DNA from: Dysgonomonas sp. UBA7710
GTDB lineage: Bacteria; Bacteroidota; Bacteroidia; Bacteroidales; Dysgonomonadaceae
DNA: 40,318 bases
Assembly (NCBI RefSeq): GCF_002482385.1
Contig: NZ_DLFW01000015.1
Location: forward strand, 1 to 40,318
Direction: 5' to 3'
Position numbers and translations under genes: made by a program
Notes under the pieces: generated by a model
What the model saw: only the letters and a program-made list of their open reading frames with translations
Database searches by the model: none
What the model was told of the DNA's origin: nothing
In this document: piece after piece, positions 1-7,877 of the stretch
Layout: each line of letters starts with the position of its first letter
Position numbering within the stretch: position 1 is the first letter of the stretch

Positions 1-1
1 T

Positions 2-310
2 GTTTCTTCCGATACAAATAACATAACAGAGCCTTCTTCCTCCGGCTATTATATCTGGGGAGGGACAATCACAGATCTAATAGAACTGGCAATAGCGATT
101 TATAATATTAAACTGATTCGTAAAGCATCCGGTAAACTAATCAGTTTTTCTGAAATCATACAAGGCCTGAAGCTTATTTTCAATGTCAAGATTCCAAAAA
201 ATATTTACAGCCGCAAAACTCGCACAATGGAACGTAAAAAAAATCCTTCCTCTATGTTAGAGCGACTGCTTGCCGTTTATAAGAATGAAGTAGACAAATT
301 CTATACGTAA
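2..310 (+). CDS. rteC: RteC family protein, C-terminal part (5' end outside window)
   Basis: The reading frame is open from the window edge to TAA at 308-310 and gives about 102 residues of C-terminus. The block YYIWGGTITDLIELAIAIY followed by a FNVKIPKNIYSRKTRTMERKK-like basic stretch matches the end of RteC proteins as I remember them (WxGS/T..DLIELIYALY, then FN..L....R.F..IR.RK). RteC is the regulator of excision in CTnDOT-type elements, so this places the window inside such an element. The N-terminus and start are not visible. Other helix-turn-helix regulators are possible, but the tryptophan-glycine block and the basic tail favour RteC. Confidence 0.75.
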   Translation, partial: VSSDTNNITEPSSSGYYIWGGTITDLIELAIAIYNIKLIRKASGKLISFSEIIQGLKLIFNVKIPKNIYSRKTRTMERKKNPSSMLERLLAVYKNEVDKFYT

Positions 311-337
311 AACACTAAGTTTAATAATCAACTAAAT

Positions 338-372
338 GGTGGTATCTGCGGTGGTAGATACCACTTTTATTG
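338..372 (+). terminator. Intrinsic terminator after rteC
   Basis: A perfect 9-bp stem, GTGGTATCT (339-347) with AGATACCAC (356-364), is followed by TTTTATTGTTTT. It lies 28 bp after the rteC stop and would separate rteC from the next gene. Confidence 0.75.
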
Positions 373-419
373 TTTTCGTTTCCGCTAAACTTGCAGAAAA
401 AATTAAAACAAGCAAATAG

Positions 420-740
420 ATGAACGACGATAACAACCTAAAGGATTTCATGCAAAAGTGGTTTGAGCAATTCATGGGACGTTTTGACCGATTGGATAAA
501 TTTATGGATATAATGAGTGGACGACATAACGTACTGAACGGTGAACGGCTTTTAGACAATCAAGACTTATGCCAAATGCTGAACGTAAGTAAACGAACAT
601 TACAGCGTTACCGCTCGGCTGGAGAACTGACCTATATAACTATCCATCACAAGATATTTTATACAGAGAAAAACGTAGAGAAATTTATTCGTGATCATTT
701 TAAAGATGGTACTGAAGAAGAAATGATAGAAAAGGAATAA
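420..740 (+). CDS. Helix-turn-helix (excisionase-like, HTH_17) protein
   Basis: This 106-residue protein has a helix-turn-helix core at about residues 46-70: LLDNQDLCQMLNVSKRTLQR, then a YRSAGELTY wing and an IFYTEKNVEKFI strand-helix. That is the pattern of the MerR/excisionase-like HTH_17 family. The N-terminal 40 residues (LKDFMQKWFEQFMGRFDRLDKF) look amphipathic and may dimerise. Such proteins commonly sit next to rteC in Bacteroides conjugative elements and act as excision or transfer regulators. It has its own ATG, 48 bp after the rteC terminator, and ends in a terminator shared with the convergent methylase-helicase gene. The DNA target is not visible. Confidence 0.8.
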   Translation: MNDDNNLKDFMQKWFEQFMGRFDRLDKFMDIMSGRHNVLNGERLLDNQDLCQMLNVSKRTLQRYRSAGELTYITIHHKIFYTEKNVEKFIRDHFKDGTEEEMIEKE

Positions 741-742
741 AT

Positions 743-790
743 AAAAAGACCGTAGAATTATTTGAATTATTCTTCTACGGTCATCTTCTT
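743..790. terminator. Bidirectional terminator between convergent genes
   Basis: A perfect 10-bp inverted repeat, GACCGTAGAA (748-757) and TTCTACGGTC (773-782), has an A-run on the left and T-rich sequence on the right. It fills the gap between the stop of the HTH gene and the stop of the minus-strand methylase-helicase gene, so it can end transcription from both sides. Confidence 0.8.
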
Positions 791-3700
791 TTAGAGTTTC
801 ATGCCTCTTTTTTCTTCTTTTGGTGGAGGACTACTACCCACCGATCCAATCACGAACCTGTCCCCCATAACTTCTTTTACTCCTTGCAAAGTATTTGGCA
901 TAGAGGCATCTTGAATCGCTGTTGATTTTGGGCTATTCTGAGATTGAACCTGATTCTTTTCAGAAACATTTTCTTGTCCCTCACTTTGCTCGATAGGCTT
1001 CAGTGACAACTCTATCTTACGCTCCAAAGCTGTGAGTTCCGTTTTCAAATCTTTCAGGTCATTTTCTTTCGACCACACGCTTTCGACTACTTGCCTGAGA
1101 ACGGGTACATCCTGCATCCGTTTATCGGTGTCCGTCTGGTATTTTTCCAAAAGTTTGGGCATACTGTCGAGTGCGTTCAGAAAATTTAGCGATGCAGTTT
1201 TAGGGTCTGCTGCTAAACTCCCATAGTTGTAATTATAGAGTATCTGCCCCTCACCACGTATGAAAAATCGGTTTTGTATCAGGTCAAAACCATCTTTATT
1301 CGTAGTTTCGGATTTTACCAGCAAGTCGAACCCATATAACGAGCCAATTTTCTCGTGTGCCCCATGTGTGCGTGCCTTATCCGAAATCTCATTCAACTTC
1401 TTACCGATAGCAACCGAATCGGCAGCTTGAAACCCATCTAATTTTACAGGATTGAGCCGCGAGCCATCGGGAGCAACCTGCACCCTACTATTGAATGCTT
1501 CCACATCTTTGGAAATACGATCAATATATCCTTTATTGGATTCTACGGTCTGCATGATGTTCTCTAATTTGTAGCGGCTCGATGATTTGCCCCGAACGAA
1601 AGCCTGCTTTTCACTGTCCAAAGCAGCTATCTTCTTTTCAATCCTTGCCTTCTCCAACAATTCAGTATTGCCCGATAAGATAGCTACATATTCAGAAAAG
1701 TTCATACCGCTTTTCTCATCCATACTGCCCTCGTCAATGGTTCGAGTACCCAAATTATTGTTTTTAAGCTGCTTAATGAATAACTGTTTGTTGTGGAGCA
1801 AGCCAAATTTATACGCATCCAATGATTTTTCTACGGCATATATTTTCACATCTACCTTATTATCAGCATACAGTTTGGCTATTTCATTCCCTTTTCGTAT
1901 TGCTCTTCCGTCGCGTTGCTCCAGATCGCTTGGTCGCCACGGTGCGTCTAAATGATGAATCGCCACCGCTCGTTTCTGAGCATTCACGCCTGTTCCCAAC
2001 ATTTCGGTAGAGCCGAACATGACGCGGATTTTACCCTCGTTCATATCCTTTATTAGGGCTTTTCGTACCCTCTCGCTGGTGGCTTCCTGAATAAATCTCA
2101 CCTCGGATGCAGGGATGCCGTAATCCTCCACCAACTTGCGTTTGATCTCGGTGTATGGACTCCACTGCCCCGGCTTATAAGTCCCCAAATCCGAAAATAC
2201 GAACTGTGTTCCTTTCTGTGCATTGTATTTTTGGTAATAGTCCGCTATCGAAGCGGCACAATGGCTGGCTTTGTTATCTATATGATCGCCATACTTATCG
2301 GGATCTATCATCCGCATATCGAGCGACATTTTACGAGCATAGTCGGTTGCTATCAGCATCTTTGCCTTTTCTTCCCGTTCCGATAGTGGTGCACGTCCCA
2401 AAAGAGAGGCATCACCTGTTTTGGCAAATTCCATCAGCTTACCGATAAACTCCTGTTGGTCGGGTGTCGGTGGTATATTGTGTAAAATCTCGTTTTTTTC
2501 AGGACGATCTATACCAATATCCTGTGCAGTACGGTAATCGGTAATTTCGGAATAGAAAGAAGCCAGTTCCGGTACTTTGATAAAATAGCGGAAACGTTCT
2601 TTCTGTACAATCTGATTGGTAACCGAAAACTCGTAATCTTTGGTTTTCTTGGCAAAGATTGCTGCCCACGCATCAAAGGTGTTGACACCCTGCCTTTCCA
2701 GCTCTTTGGGACGCAGGTATTTGAATAAAAGATACAATTCTGTTAGTGAATTGGAAATCGTCGTTCCCGACGAGTAAGTAGCCCCCAAGTCCTTACCTGT
2801 ACGTTCCTGTATGGTACGCAAAGCAAAAAGCATATTGAGTGCCCGTTGCGAACCTTCGGTATTTCCCAAGCCAGCTACACGATCATGACGGGTGGTAAAA
2901 GTCAGATTTTTAAATTTGTGAGATTCATCTACGAACAAATGGTCTATACCGATCATCCGAAAATCTGACATATTATCCTTGCGGTTTTCGATTTGGTGGG
3001 CTATTCCTTCCAACTTTGTTTCAAGGTTGGCTTTCCGTTTCTCACAACCTTTCAGCATCCCTCTTGAAACTTCCTTACCCTGCGAACGTAGCACTTCGAG
3101 GTTTTCCTCCACGCTATCAAGTTCAGCCTGTAAGATACCTCGCTGTATCTCCGGAGATTGTGGTATCATTCCAAACTGTTCGTGTGTTAAAATTACAGCA
3201 TCCCAATTGTTGTTTTTCATTTCATTAAAAATACGATTGCGGTTCTGCGGTGTAAAATCCTCCTTACCCGGATAGAGTACCTTTGCATCAGGGTATGCCG
3301 TACAAAAGGTCTGGGCGATTTCATGGACATTGGCTTTCAGTCCTGTGATAAGCGGTTTATTCACTAATCCGAGCCGTTTCATCTCCATTGCTCCACAACA
3401 CATAATCAGCGTTTTGCCACCTCCCACTTCATGGTCGATTATACCACCACCGTTCAATTTAAGCATCCAGATGGCATCTTTCTGGCTCTTGTATAAGTCG
3501 GGAATACCCAAGCCTTTTAGATCGAGTCCAGGAAAAGTCTGATGTGAACCGTCATATTCGGGACGTACAAAACAATTGAACTTACGGTTATAAAGGTCGG
3601 CAAGTCGGTCTTTAAATTCGGGAGTCTGCTCTCTGAGCCATTCCGAAAAGCCGTTACGCATCTCATCTATTTTGGTATTGGCAAGCTGAATCGCTTCTCC

Positions 3701-6457
3701 GTCCCGTACCTTTGTCTCCTTGCCATCTACTCTGACCGTTTTGGTAATATCGGGAGTCGTGTCGTGCAAGGCATGACGCATCAGGGCAATACCATCAAAG
3801 GTGCGACTTTCTCCCTTGACAGCATACTGATCACTGATCTTTGCATTTTTAGTGTTAGAATTTATGCTGAACTCATCCCGGCTCTGTGCATAATGGATAT
3901 TGACGTCCGTTTCAAAGAGGTGTGAAGCAAAAGCGGCATAGATACCCGTAGGTATCCAACGTTCACCGAAATTGAAATCCAGATCGTCGAAGGCTATCGG
4001 CTTGGGTATGGCTTCCTGTAAAACAATCAGGGATTCTTTGGCTGCTTTATGTTCGGGATTGCGTTCAATAAAATTCTGTACCTCATCAGCTTTTGAGATA
4101 ACATTGCCCGATATAAACTTATCCGCAACTTCATAGCCTCCGACAAGAGGATTGAAGTAAATCTTACCTTTTAACTCATCAAGTATTCCCTCTTGCGTAT
4201 TGCTTGTTAGAGAAACCATGTAATCCAAATTGACTGCTCCATATTTATTGAGACTAGAGACAAGAGCTTCGTATGCATTATCTACTTTGGAAATCTCATC
4301 GGGATTGAAAGCTACGGGACGTTCAAAGATATCAGCCTTTATCGCTTTGCCCTCTCGGTAACGTTCCAAAGAAAGTATTTCTCTCCCTGCGGTATCCATT
4401 TTGATGAGGTCGAGATTCTTCGCATCATTCAGATTCCCGAATTTTTGTATAAAATCATCATACAGGCGATTGAGCATCTGCCGTAATGCCAGATTCTCTA
4501 GCTGTGTATCGGCTTCATTGTTATACAGATGGTTATAGGTATCGCGTATCTCGATATAGAGTGATGCCCGTTTTTGTTGATTGGGTGATAAGTCCAAAGG
4601 ATGAAACATAGGTTGATGCCCGTTCATATCCTTCAAATATCCGATACGATTATCTGCATCACTCACCAATGAGCCATCCTTATAATGTTTGGGTAATCCG
4701 TTTTCAGGTATTGCCATCGGGATAGGCTTCAACCGTTCCGCCCTTTCCTTTTCCAATCGTTCGGTGCGTTGTTCAGGTGTTTCGGTTATTAGATTTGTTG
4801 TCGGACTTTTAGGCTGTGCTCTCTTTTGCTGACTGACGTTAGACTGTGGCACAGGCATACGGCGACGGGAACGTTTAGGCTGTTTAATCTGCGAACGTTC
4901 TTCGGCTGAAAATTCAAACAAGTCATAAAGTGTTACAATCGGCTGTTGCTGAATATCAGGGAGCGGTATTTCCTTTTGCTCTATCACTTCTCCCGTGTTC
5001 GTATTGACAAACAATCCGCTGGCTTCATCCTTGATGATTGTATCTTTTTTCTCTGTTGTTGGTACAGCTTTCGTTTCTTCTTTTAGAGAATCAATACGTG
5101 GTTCCACAACTGCTCTTGTTGCCTGTTCGGAGAGTTCCGCCCATGCTTTGCGATTTCTGGCTTCTCCAAAAGGATGGAAAAGAACTAAATCTTCTTCAAT
5201 AGGTTCATAAGCCGATTTAGGGCTTAGCTCCACCATATCCGAAACAGATATTTCTTGTATCGGAATTACAGTAGTTTGTTGTTCTTCTAGCTTTTTCGGG
5301 GCATGGGACAAGTAGTGCTTCAGATCGAGATTCTGGGAAAAATCTTCATTCAGCATTCGATACAGTGTAGCGGCAATAGCTTCCGTTCCACCGGAGTGAG
5401 TAAATTCCATTGCAGGTTTCCCGTAAGGGTCAGTACCTACTTTTACATCGGTCTGTATCACTCTGTCAAAATCTTTGAAGAGGTTATTTACGGATATGCC
5501 GTTGGATAACTTGCGGGATTCGATAAAATTCTGCTGTCTTTGGGTCGGTAAAATAGTTGTATTCTTACGTTGCAGGATAATCAGATCGCTACCCACTTCT
5601 GTTCCTGCTTCCTCTGTAAACAGGTTATTAGGCAGACGGATCGCGGAAACAACATTGCAGCTATTCATCAGGTGTTCACGAATCGGTTTATTCTGCTCCG
5701 AGTTAAGAACTCCCTGCGAAGTAATAAAAGCTATCAATCCTCCCTCACGGGCAGCCATCACACTTTTAGTGAAAAAGTAATTATGGATTGCCTTTGTTGA
5801 TTGGCTCACTGCGGGTATATCGTGTTTAGAGAGTAAGGGATCAAATACAGCAACATCCCCAAAAGGTATATTGGAGGCTATAACATCATAATGCTGTGCA
5901 TAACGACCTTGCATTTTCTCATAGCCTGCAATCCGTATTTTATTCTCTGGGTGGAGGTGTGAGAGAATCTTACCCGTCAGCAGGTCTTTTTCAAAGGCTG
6001 TTATTTCTGCATCGGGAACGGTTTCTTTGAACGAAGATATAAACGCTCCGGCTCCAGCACTGGGTTCAAGAAATCGTTGAGGTTTGATTCCGCTATTATT
6101 TAGAGCAAGTGCCAAGGCATCAATAATGGGTTTTGGCGTATAGAAAGCGGTCAGCACCGAATTTTTAAGTGAACTTACATAGCGTTTGTATTCGGCATCG
6201 TCTTTCGCTCCATCCCGTAGGACTTGATGTAATTCGGTTACCAGAGGAAACAAATCATGCTCCGAGGCTTTCCAATATTGTATATCTTCCGGTTTGGCGA
6301 CGGGATTCAACACGGTTTTTAGCCCTCCGAAACCGGAATAGGCTGCCAATTTTATTTTTTCATCATCGGTAGCCTGCCTTTTCTCTTTATCGAGAGCAAA
6401 AGCAATTCGTATTGCCTCGATGTTATCCCGAAGATGGGCCTTTTTATTATAAGCCAT
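791..6457 (-). CDS. Giant N-6 DNA methylase / SNF2-type helicase fusion (BF0118/DarB-like)
   Basis: This 1888-residue protein is typical in size for the very large methylase-helicase proteins of Bacteroidales conjugative elements. The N-terminal third is an amino-methyltransferase: the AdoMet motif EPSAGAG is at residues 131-137 and the catalytic N-I-P-F motif at 196-199. A Pro/Gln-rich linker runs through about residues 440-600. The C-terminal half is a superfamily 2 helicase: Walker A GGGKT near residue 1012, DESH near 1175, and the motif VI sequence QRDGRAIRKGN near 1514. The family resembles phage P1 DarB, which protects incoming DNA from restriction, so an anti-restriction or DNA-establishment role is likely but inferred. 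It overlaps the upstream DUF1896 gene by 11 bp, which suggests co-translation. Confidence 0.85.
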   Translation of the reverse strand: MAYNKKAHLRDNIEAIRIAFALDKEKRQATDDEKIKLAAYSGFGGLKTVLNPVAKPEDIQYWKASEHDLFPLVTELHQVLRDGAKDDAEYKRYVSSLKNSVLTAFYTPKPIIDALALALNNSGIKPQRFLEPSAGAGAFISSFKETVPDAEITAFEKDLLTGKILSHLHPENKIRIAGYEKMQGRYAQHYDVIASNIPFGDVAVFDPLLSKHDIPAVSQSTKAIHNYFFTKSVMAAREGGLIAFITSQGVLNSEQNKPIREHLMNSCNVVSAIRLPNNLFTEEAGTEVGSDLIILQRKNTTILPTQRQQNFIESRKLSNGISVNNLFKDFDRVIQTDVKVGTDPYGKPAMEFTHSGGTEAIAATLYRMLNEDFSQNLDLKHYLSHAPKKLEEQQTTVIPIQEISVSDMVELSPKSAYEPIEEDLVLFHPFGEARNRKAWAELSEQATRAVVEPRIDSLKEETKAVPTTEKKDTIIKDEASGLFVNTNTGEVIEQKEIPLPDIQQQPIVTLYDLFEFSAEERSQIKQPKRSRRRMPVPQSNVSQQKRAQPKSPTTNLITETPEQRTERLEKERAERLKPIPMAIPENGLPKHYKDGSLVSDADNRIGYLKDMNGHQPMFHPLDLSPNQQKRASLYIEIRDTYNHLYNNEADTQLENLALRQMLNRLYDDFIQKFGNLNDAKNLDLIKMDTAGREILSLERYREGKAIKADIFERPVAFNPDEISKVDNAYEALVSSLNKYGAVNLDYMVSLTSNTQEGILDELKGKIYFNPLVGGYEVADKFISGNVISKADEVQNFIERNPEHKAAKESLIVLQEAIPKPIAFDDLDFNFGERWIPTGIYAAFASHLFETDVNIHYAQSRDEFSINSNTKNAKISDQYAVKGESRTFDGIALMRHALHDTTPDITKTVRVDGKETKVRDGEAIQLANTKIDEMRNGFSEWLREQTPEFKDRLADLYNRKFNCFVRPEYDGSHQTFPGLDLKGLGIPDLYKSQKDAIWMLKLNGGGIIDHEVGGGKTLIMCCGAMEMKRLGLVNKPLITGLKANVHEIAQTFCTAYPDAKVLYPGKEDFTPQNRNRIFNEMKNNNWDAVILTHEQFGMIPQSPEIQRGILQAELDSVEENLEVLRSQGKEVSRGMLKGCEKRKANLETKLEGIAHQIENRKDNMSDFRMIGIDHLFVDESHKFKNLTFTTRHDRVAGLGNTEGSQRALNMLFALRTIQERTGKDLGATYSSGTTISNSLTELYLLFKYLRPKELERQGVNTFDAWAAIFAKKTKDYEFSVTNQIVQKERFRYFIKVPELASFYSEITDYRTAQDIGIDRPEKNEILHNIPPTPDQQEFIGKLMEFAKTGDASLLGRAPLSEREEKAKMLIATDYARKMSLDMRMIDPDKYGDHIDNKASHCAASIADYYQKYNAQKGTQFVFSDLGTYKPGQWSPYTEIKRKLVEDYGIPASEVRFIQEATSERVRKALIKDMNEGKIRVMFGSTEMLGTGVNAQKRAVAIHHLDAPWRPSDLEQRDGRAIRKGNEIAKLYADNKVDVKIYAVEKSLDAYKFGLLHNKQLFIKQLKNNNLGTRTIDEGSMDEKSGMNFSEYVAILSGNTELLEKARIEKKIAALDSEKQAFVRGKSSSRYKLENIMQTVESNKGYIDRISKDVEAFNSRVQVAPDGSRLNPVKLDGFQAADSVAIGKKLNEISDKARTHGAHEKIGSLYGFDLLVKSETTNKDGFDLIQNRFFIRGEGQILYNYNYGSLAADPKTASLNFLNALDSMPKLLEKYQTDTDKRMQDVPVLRQVVESVWSKENDLKDLKTELTALERKIELSLKPIEQSEGQENVSEKNQVQSQNSPKSTAIQDASMPNTLQGVKEVMGDRFVIGSVGSSPPPKEEKRGMKL

Positions 6458-6890
6458 TTTCGAGTAGTATTTGTATTTCGCCAGTCAATTCCGTGTAAAA
6501 CTGATTGTACTGTGGTGTATCGGCGAAATCATCAGACAAGCTGTATTTCTGAATTGTACCAACAAGACGGGGTAAAAGCTCCATTGCTATGCCTTCGGCT
6601 TGTGAAGGGTTTACTTCCTCTGAAAATTCTTCCCAAAGGATAGTTACAAGGGTTCGATAGCTGGAGAAGTGCAAGCCTTGATATAAGACCTTTGAAGAGT
6701 ATTCTTCTGCATAATCATGGGTATGACCTTCTTTTATAGCTTGGCTATACGTCTCTGCTGCGGCATCACCACGTACAGCAATAAAGTCATGGTCAGTTGC
6801 TTTGTCGGGGTGTGTATCACGTAGGTAGGATAATAGGGATAGTCGGAAATAGGACAGTTCTGTAACTGTCGTCTTTGGTTTTGTCTCCAT
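6447..6890 (-). CDS. DUF1896 family protein
   Basis: This 147-residue soluble acidic protein has the features I associate with DUF1896: an N-terminal LSYFRLSLLSYLRDTHPD helix, then ADxxAETYSQAIKEGHTHDYAEE, then LHFSSYRTLVTILWEEF. DUF1896 members sit directly upstream of the large methylase-helicase in Bacteroides conjugative elements, as here, with an 11-bp overlap between the genes. The biochemical role is unknown. The ATG is preceded by a conserved hairpin leader (6893-6921), which supports this start. Its tight coupling to the methylase-helicase suggests a partner or chaperone function; this is inference. Confidence 0.8.
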   Translation of the reverse strand: METKPKTTVTELSYFRLSLLSYLRDTHPDKATDHDFIAVRGDAAAETYSQAIKEGHTHDYAEEYSSKVLYQGLHFSSYRTLVTILWEEFSEEVNPSQAEGIAMELLPRLVGTIQKYSLSDDFADTPQYNQFYTELTGEIQILLENGL

Positions 6891-6925
6891 ATCATTGATT
6901 TTTTAGTGGGGTCGAAGCCCCTTTT
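6891..6925 (-). repeat. Hairpin plus ACTAAAAAATCAATG leader, copy upstream of DUF1896
   Basis: Read on the minus strand this is an A-run, the hairpin GGGG-CTTCGA-CCCC (6921-6908), and then ACTAAAAAATCAATGAT running into the ATG of the DUF1896 gene. The same arrangement is found at 7020-7070 (+), 9987-10024 (-), 24761-24795 (+) and 39191-39223 (+), with partial versions at 21612-21629, 25161 and 31770. Confidence 0.75.
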
Positions 6926-7012
6926 GTTATTGCTTTTGTGAGAGTAGATATACCAATAGACTAGACCTAATGATATACCATAAAGCATTTTCTTTAGCTT
7001 ATAGTTTGGGAA

Positions 7013-7046
7013 AGAAAAAGGCATCCGGAGCTAAGCCCCGGATGCC
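7013..7046 (-). terminator. Intrinsic terminator or attenuator in the DUF1896 leader
   Basis: On the minus strand, the perfect 9-bp stem GGCATCCGG / CCGGATGCC (7046-7038 with 7028-7020) is followed by TTTTTCTTT. It lies between the candidate promoter at 7108-7115 and the DUF1896 start, so it either ends upstream transcription or attenuates the DUF1896/methylase operon. Confidence 0.6.
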
Positions 7047-7070
7047 ACCACTAAAAAATCAATGTTAAAC
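7020..7070 (+). repeat. Orphan plus-strand copy of the hairpin leader
   Basis: On the plus strand the GGCATCCGG hairpin is followed by CCACTAAAAAATCAATGTTAAAC, as before topB and traN. No gene starts here, only a nine-codon open frame (M-L-N-D-Y-S-E-S then TAG). The acetyltransferase begins 155 bp later and has its own promoter-like sequence, so this copy may be the remnant of a lost gene. Confidence 0.6.
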
Positions 7071-7107
7071 GACTATTCCGAATCGTAGAACAAAGACCTT
7101 TCAGTGG

Positions 7108-7115
7108 CAAATATA
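7108..7115 (-). promoter_or_regulatory. Candidate -7 box for the DUF1896 / methylase-helicase operon
   Basis: Read on the minus strand the sequence is TATATTTG followed by CC, a full match to the Bacteroides -7 element TAnnTTTG. No clear TTTG is found at the expected -33 spacing. It would give a 5' leader of about 210 nt that contains the terminator at 7013-7046 and the hairpin leader. Confidence 0.4.
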
Positions 7116-7155
7116 GTGAAATTATTATTTCAATGGTCGCTTCTTTCTTGGTGTC

Positions 7156-7187
7156 ATTGTGTATCCAATCACTTATATTTAAATTTG
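7156..7187 (+). promoter_or_regulatory. Bacteroides-type promoter for the acetyltransferase gene
   Basis: The -33-like ATTG (7156-7159) is separated by 20 bp from TAAATTTG (7180-7187), a perfect -7 TAnnTTTG box. The ATG follows about 38 bp later. Spacing and sequence fit the Bacteroides sigma-ABfr consensus. Confidence 0.6.
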
Positions 7188-7225
7188 TCTGATTAATTGA
7201 ACCGTAATATCAATAAGCAATTGCC

Positions 7226-7876
7226 ATGTCCTTACCTGATGTCCGAATAGATAAATTGAAAGAATCTGAATATGAAGAGGTCGCTACTATTTTAGTAGAT
7301 GCTTTTGAATCGAATCTGGCTTATGCTTCAATCTTTGTTAATAAGGATAGATTGCGAGACGGATTATTCTGGTTGTTCAAGACCAATCTATACCTGCTAA
7401 ACAGAAGACAAGCTGTGACAAAAGTTGTTAGAATGAAAAATTCAAAGGAAATAATAGGAGTATTTAGCTTATTACCTCCCAATGGAGTAAAATCTGAACT
7501 TCGCGATTATTTCAAGATCGGATTACCCCAATTTATTATGAATTTTGGATTCTCTGCTTTACGCACAATGCTTAAGATGGATTCTCTCAATAAACAGCTT
7601 CTGACAAATGCCATCGGAACCAATGACTATTATTATTTGTCGATGGTTGTCGTAAAAGACAGCTATCAGGGCTCTGGAATTGGTTCTTATATGATTGACG
7701 ATTGCTTACAAAAATTGAGATCTATAAATCGAATATGCCATATTGTTGGTTTAACAACCCAACTTACGGAAAACGTCACTTTTTATACCCGATTAGGATT
7801 CCAGAAATTGGATGAAGGTGAGATTCAACTGAAGAAGGGCTGTTATTACAACTATAATATGAAATTGGATCTATAA
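7226..7876 (+). CDS. GNAT family N-acetyltransferase
   Basis: This 216-residue protein has a recognisable GNAT acetyl-CoA loop, VVVKDSYQGSGIGSYMIDDC at about residues 147-166 (Q-G-S-G-I-G is the R/Q-x-x-G-x-G/A motif), followed by a C-terminal FYTRLGFQKL strand-turn typical of the fold. The substrate cannot be predicted. The gene is on the opposite strand to its neighbours, carries its own promoter, and its stop lies 2 bp from the stop of topB. It looks like cargo placed between the DUF1896 and topB units, which are normally consecutive in this kind of element. An antibiotic- or toxin-modifying role is possible but unsupported. Confidence 0.8.
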   Translation: MSLPDVRIDKLKESEYEEVATILVDAFESNLAYASIFVNKDRLRDGLFWLFKTNLYLLNRRQAVTKVVRMKNSKEIIGVFSLLPPNGVKSELRDYFKIGLPQFIMNFGFSALRTMLKMDSLNKQLLTNAIGTNDYYYLSMVVVKDSYQGSGIGSYMIDDCLQKLRSINRICHIVGLTTQLTENVTFYTRLGFQKLDEGEIQLKKGCYYNYNMKLDL

Positions 7877-7877
7877 T

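Noticed and set aside
6734..7024. Minus-strand frame of 96 codons with a hydrophobic start (MLYGISLGLVYWYIYS)
   Set aside because: Its start lies in the terminator hairpin and most of it overlaps the DUF1896 gene in another frame. The first 45 codons are an interesting small membrane-like peptide, but nothing else supports expression.
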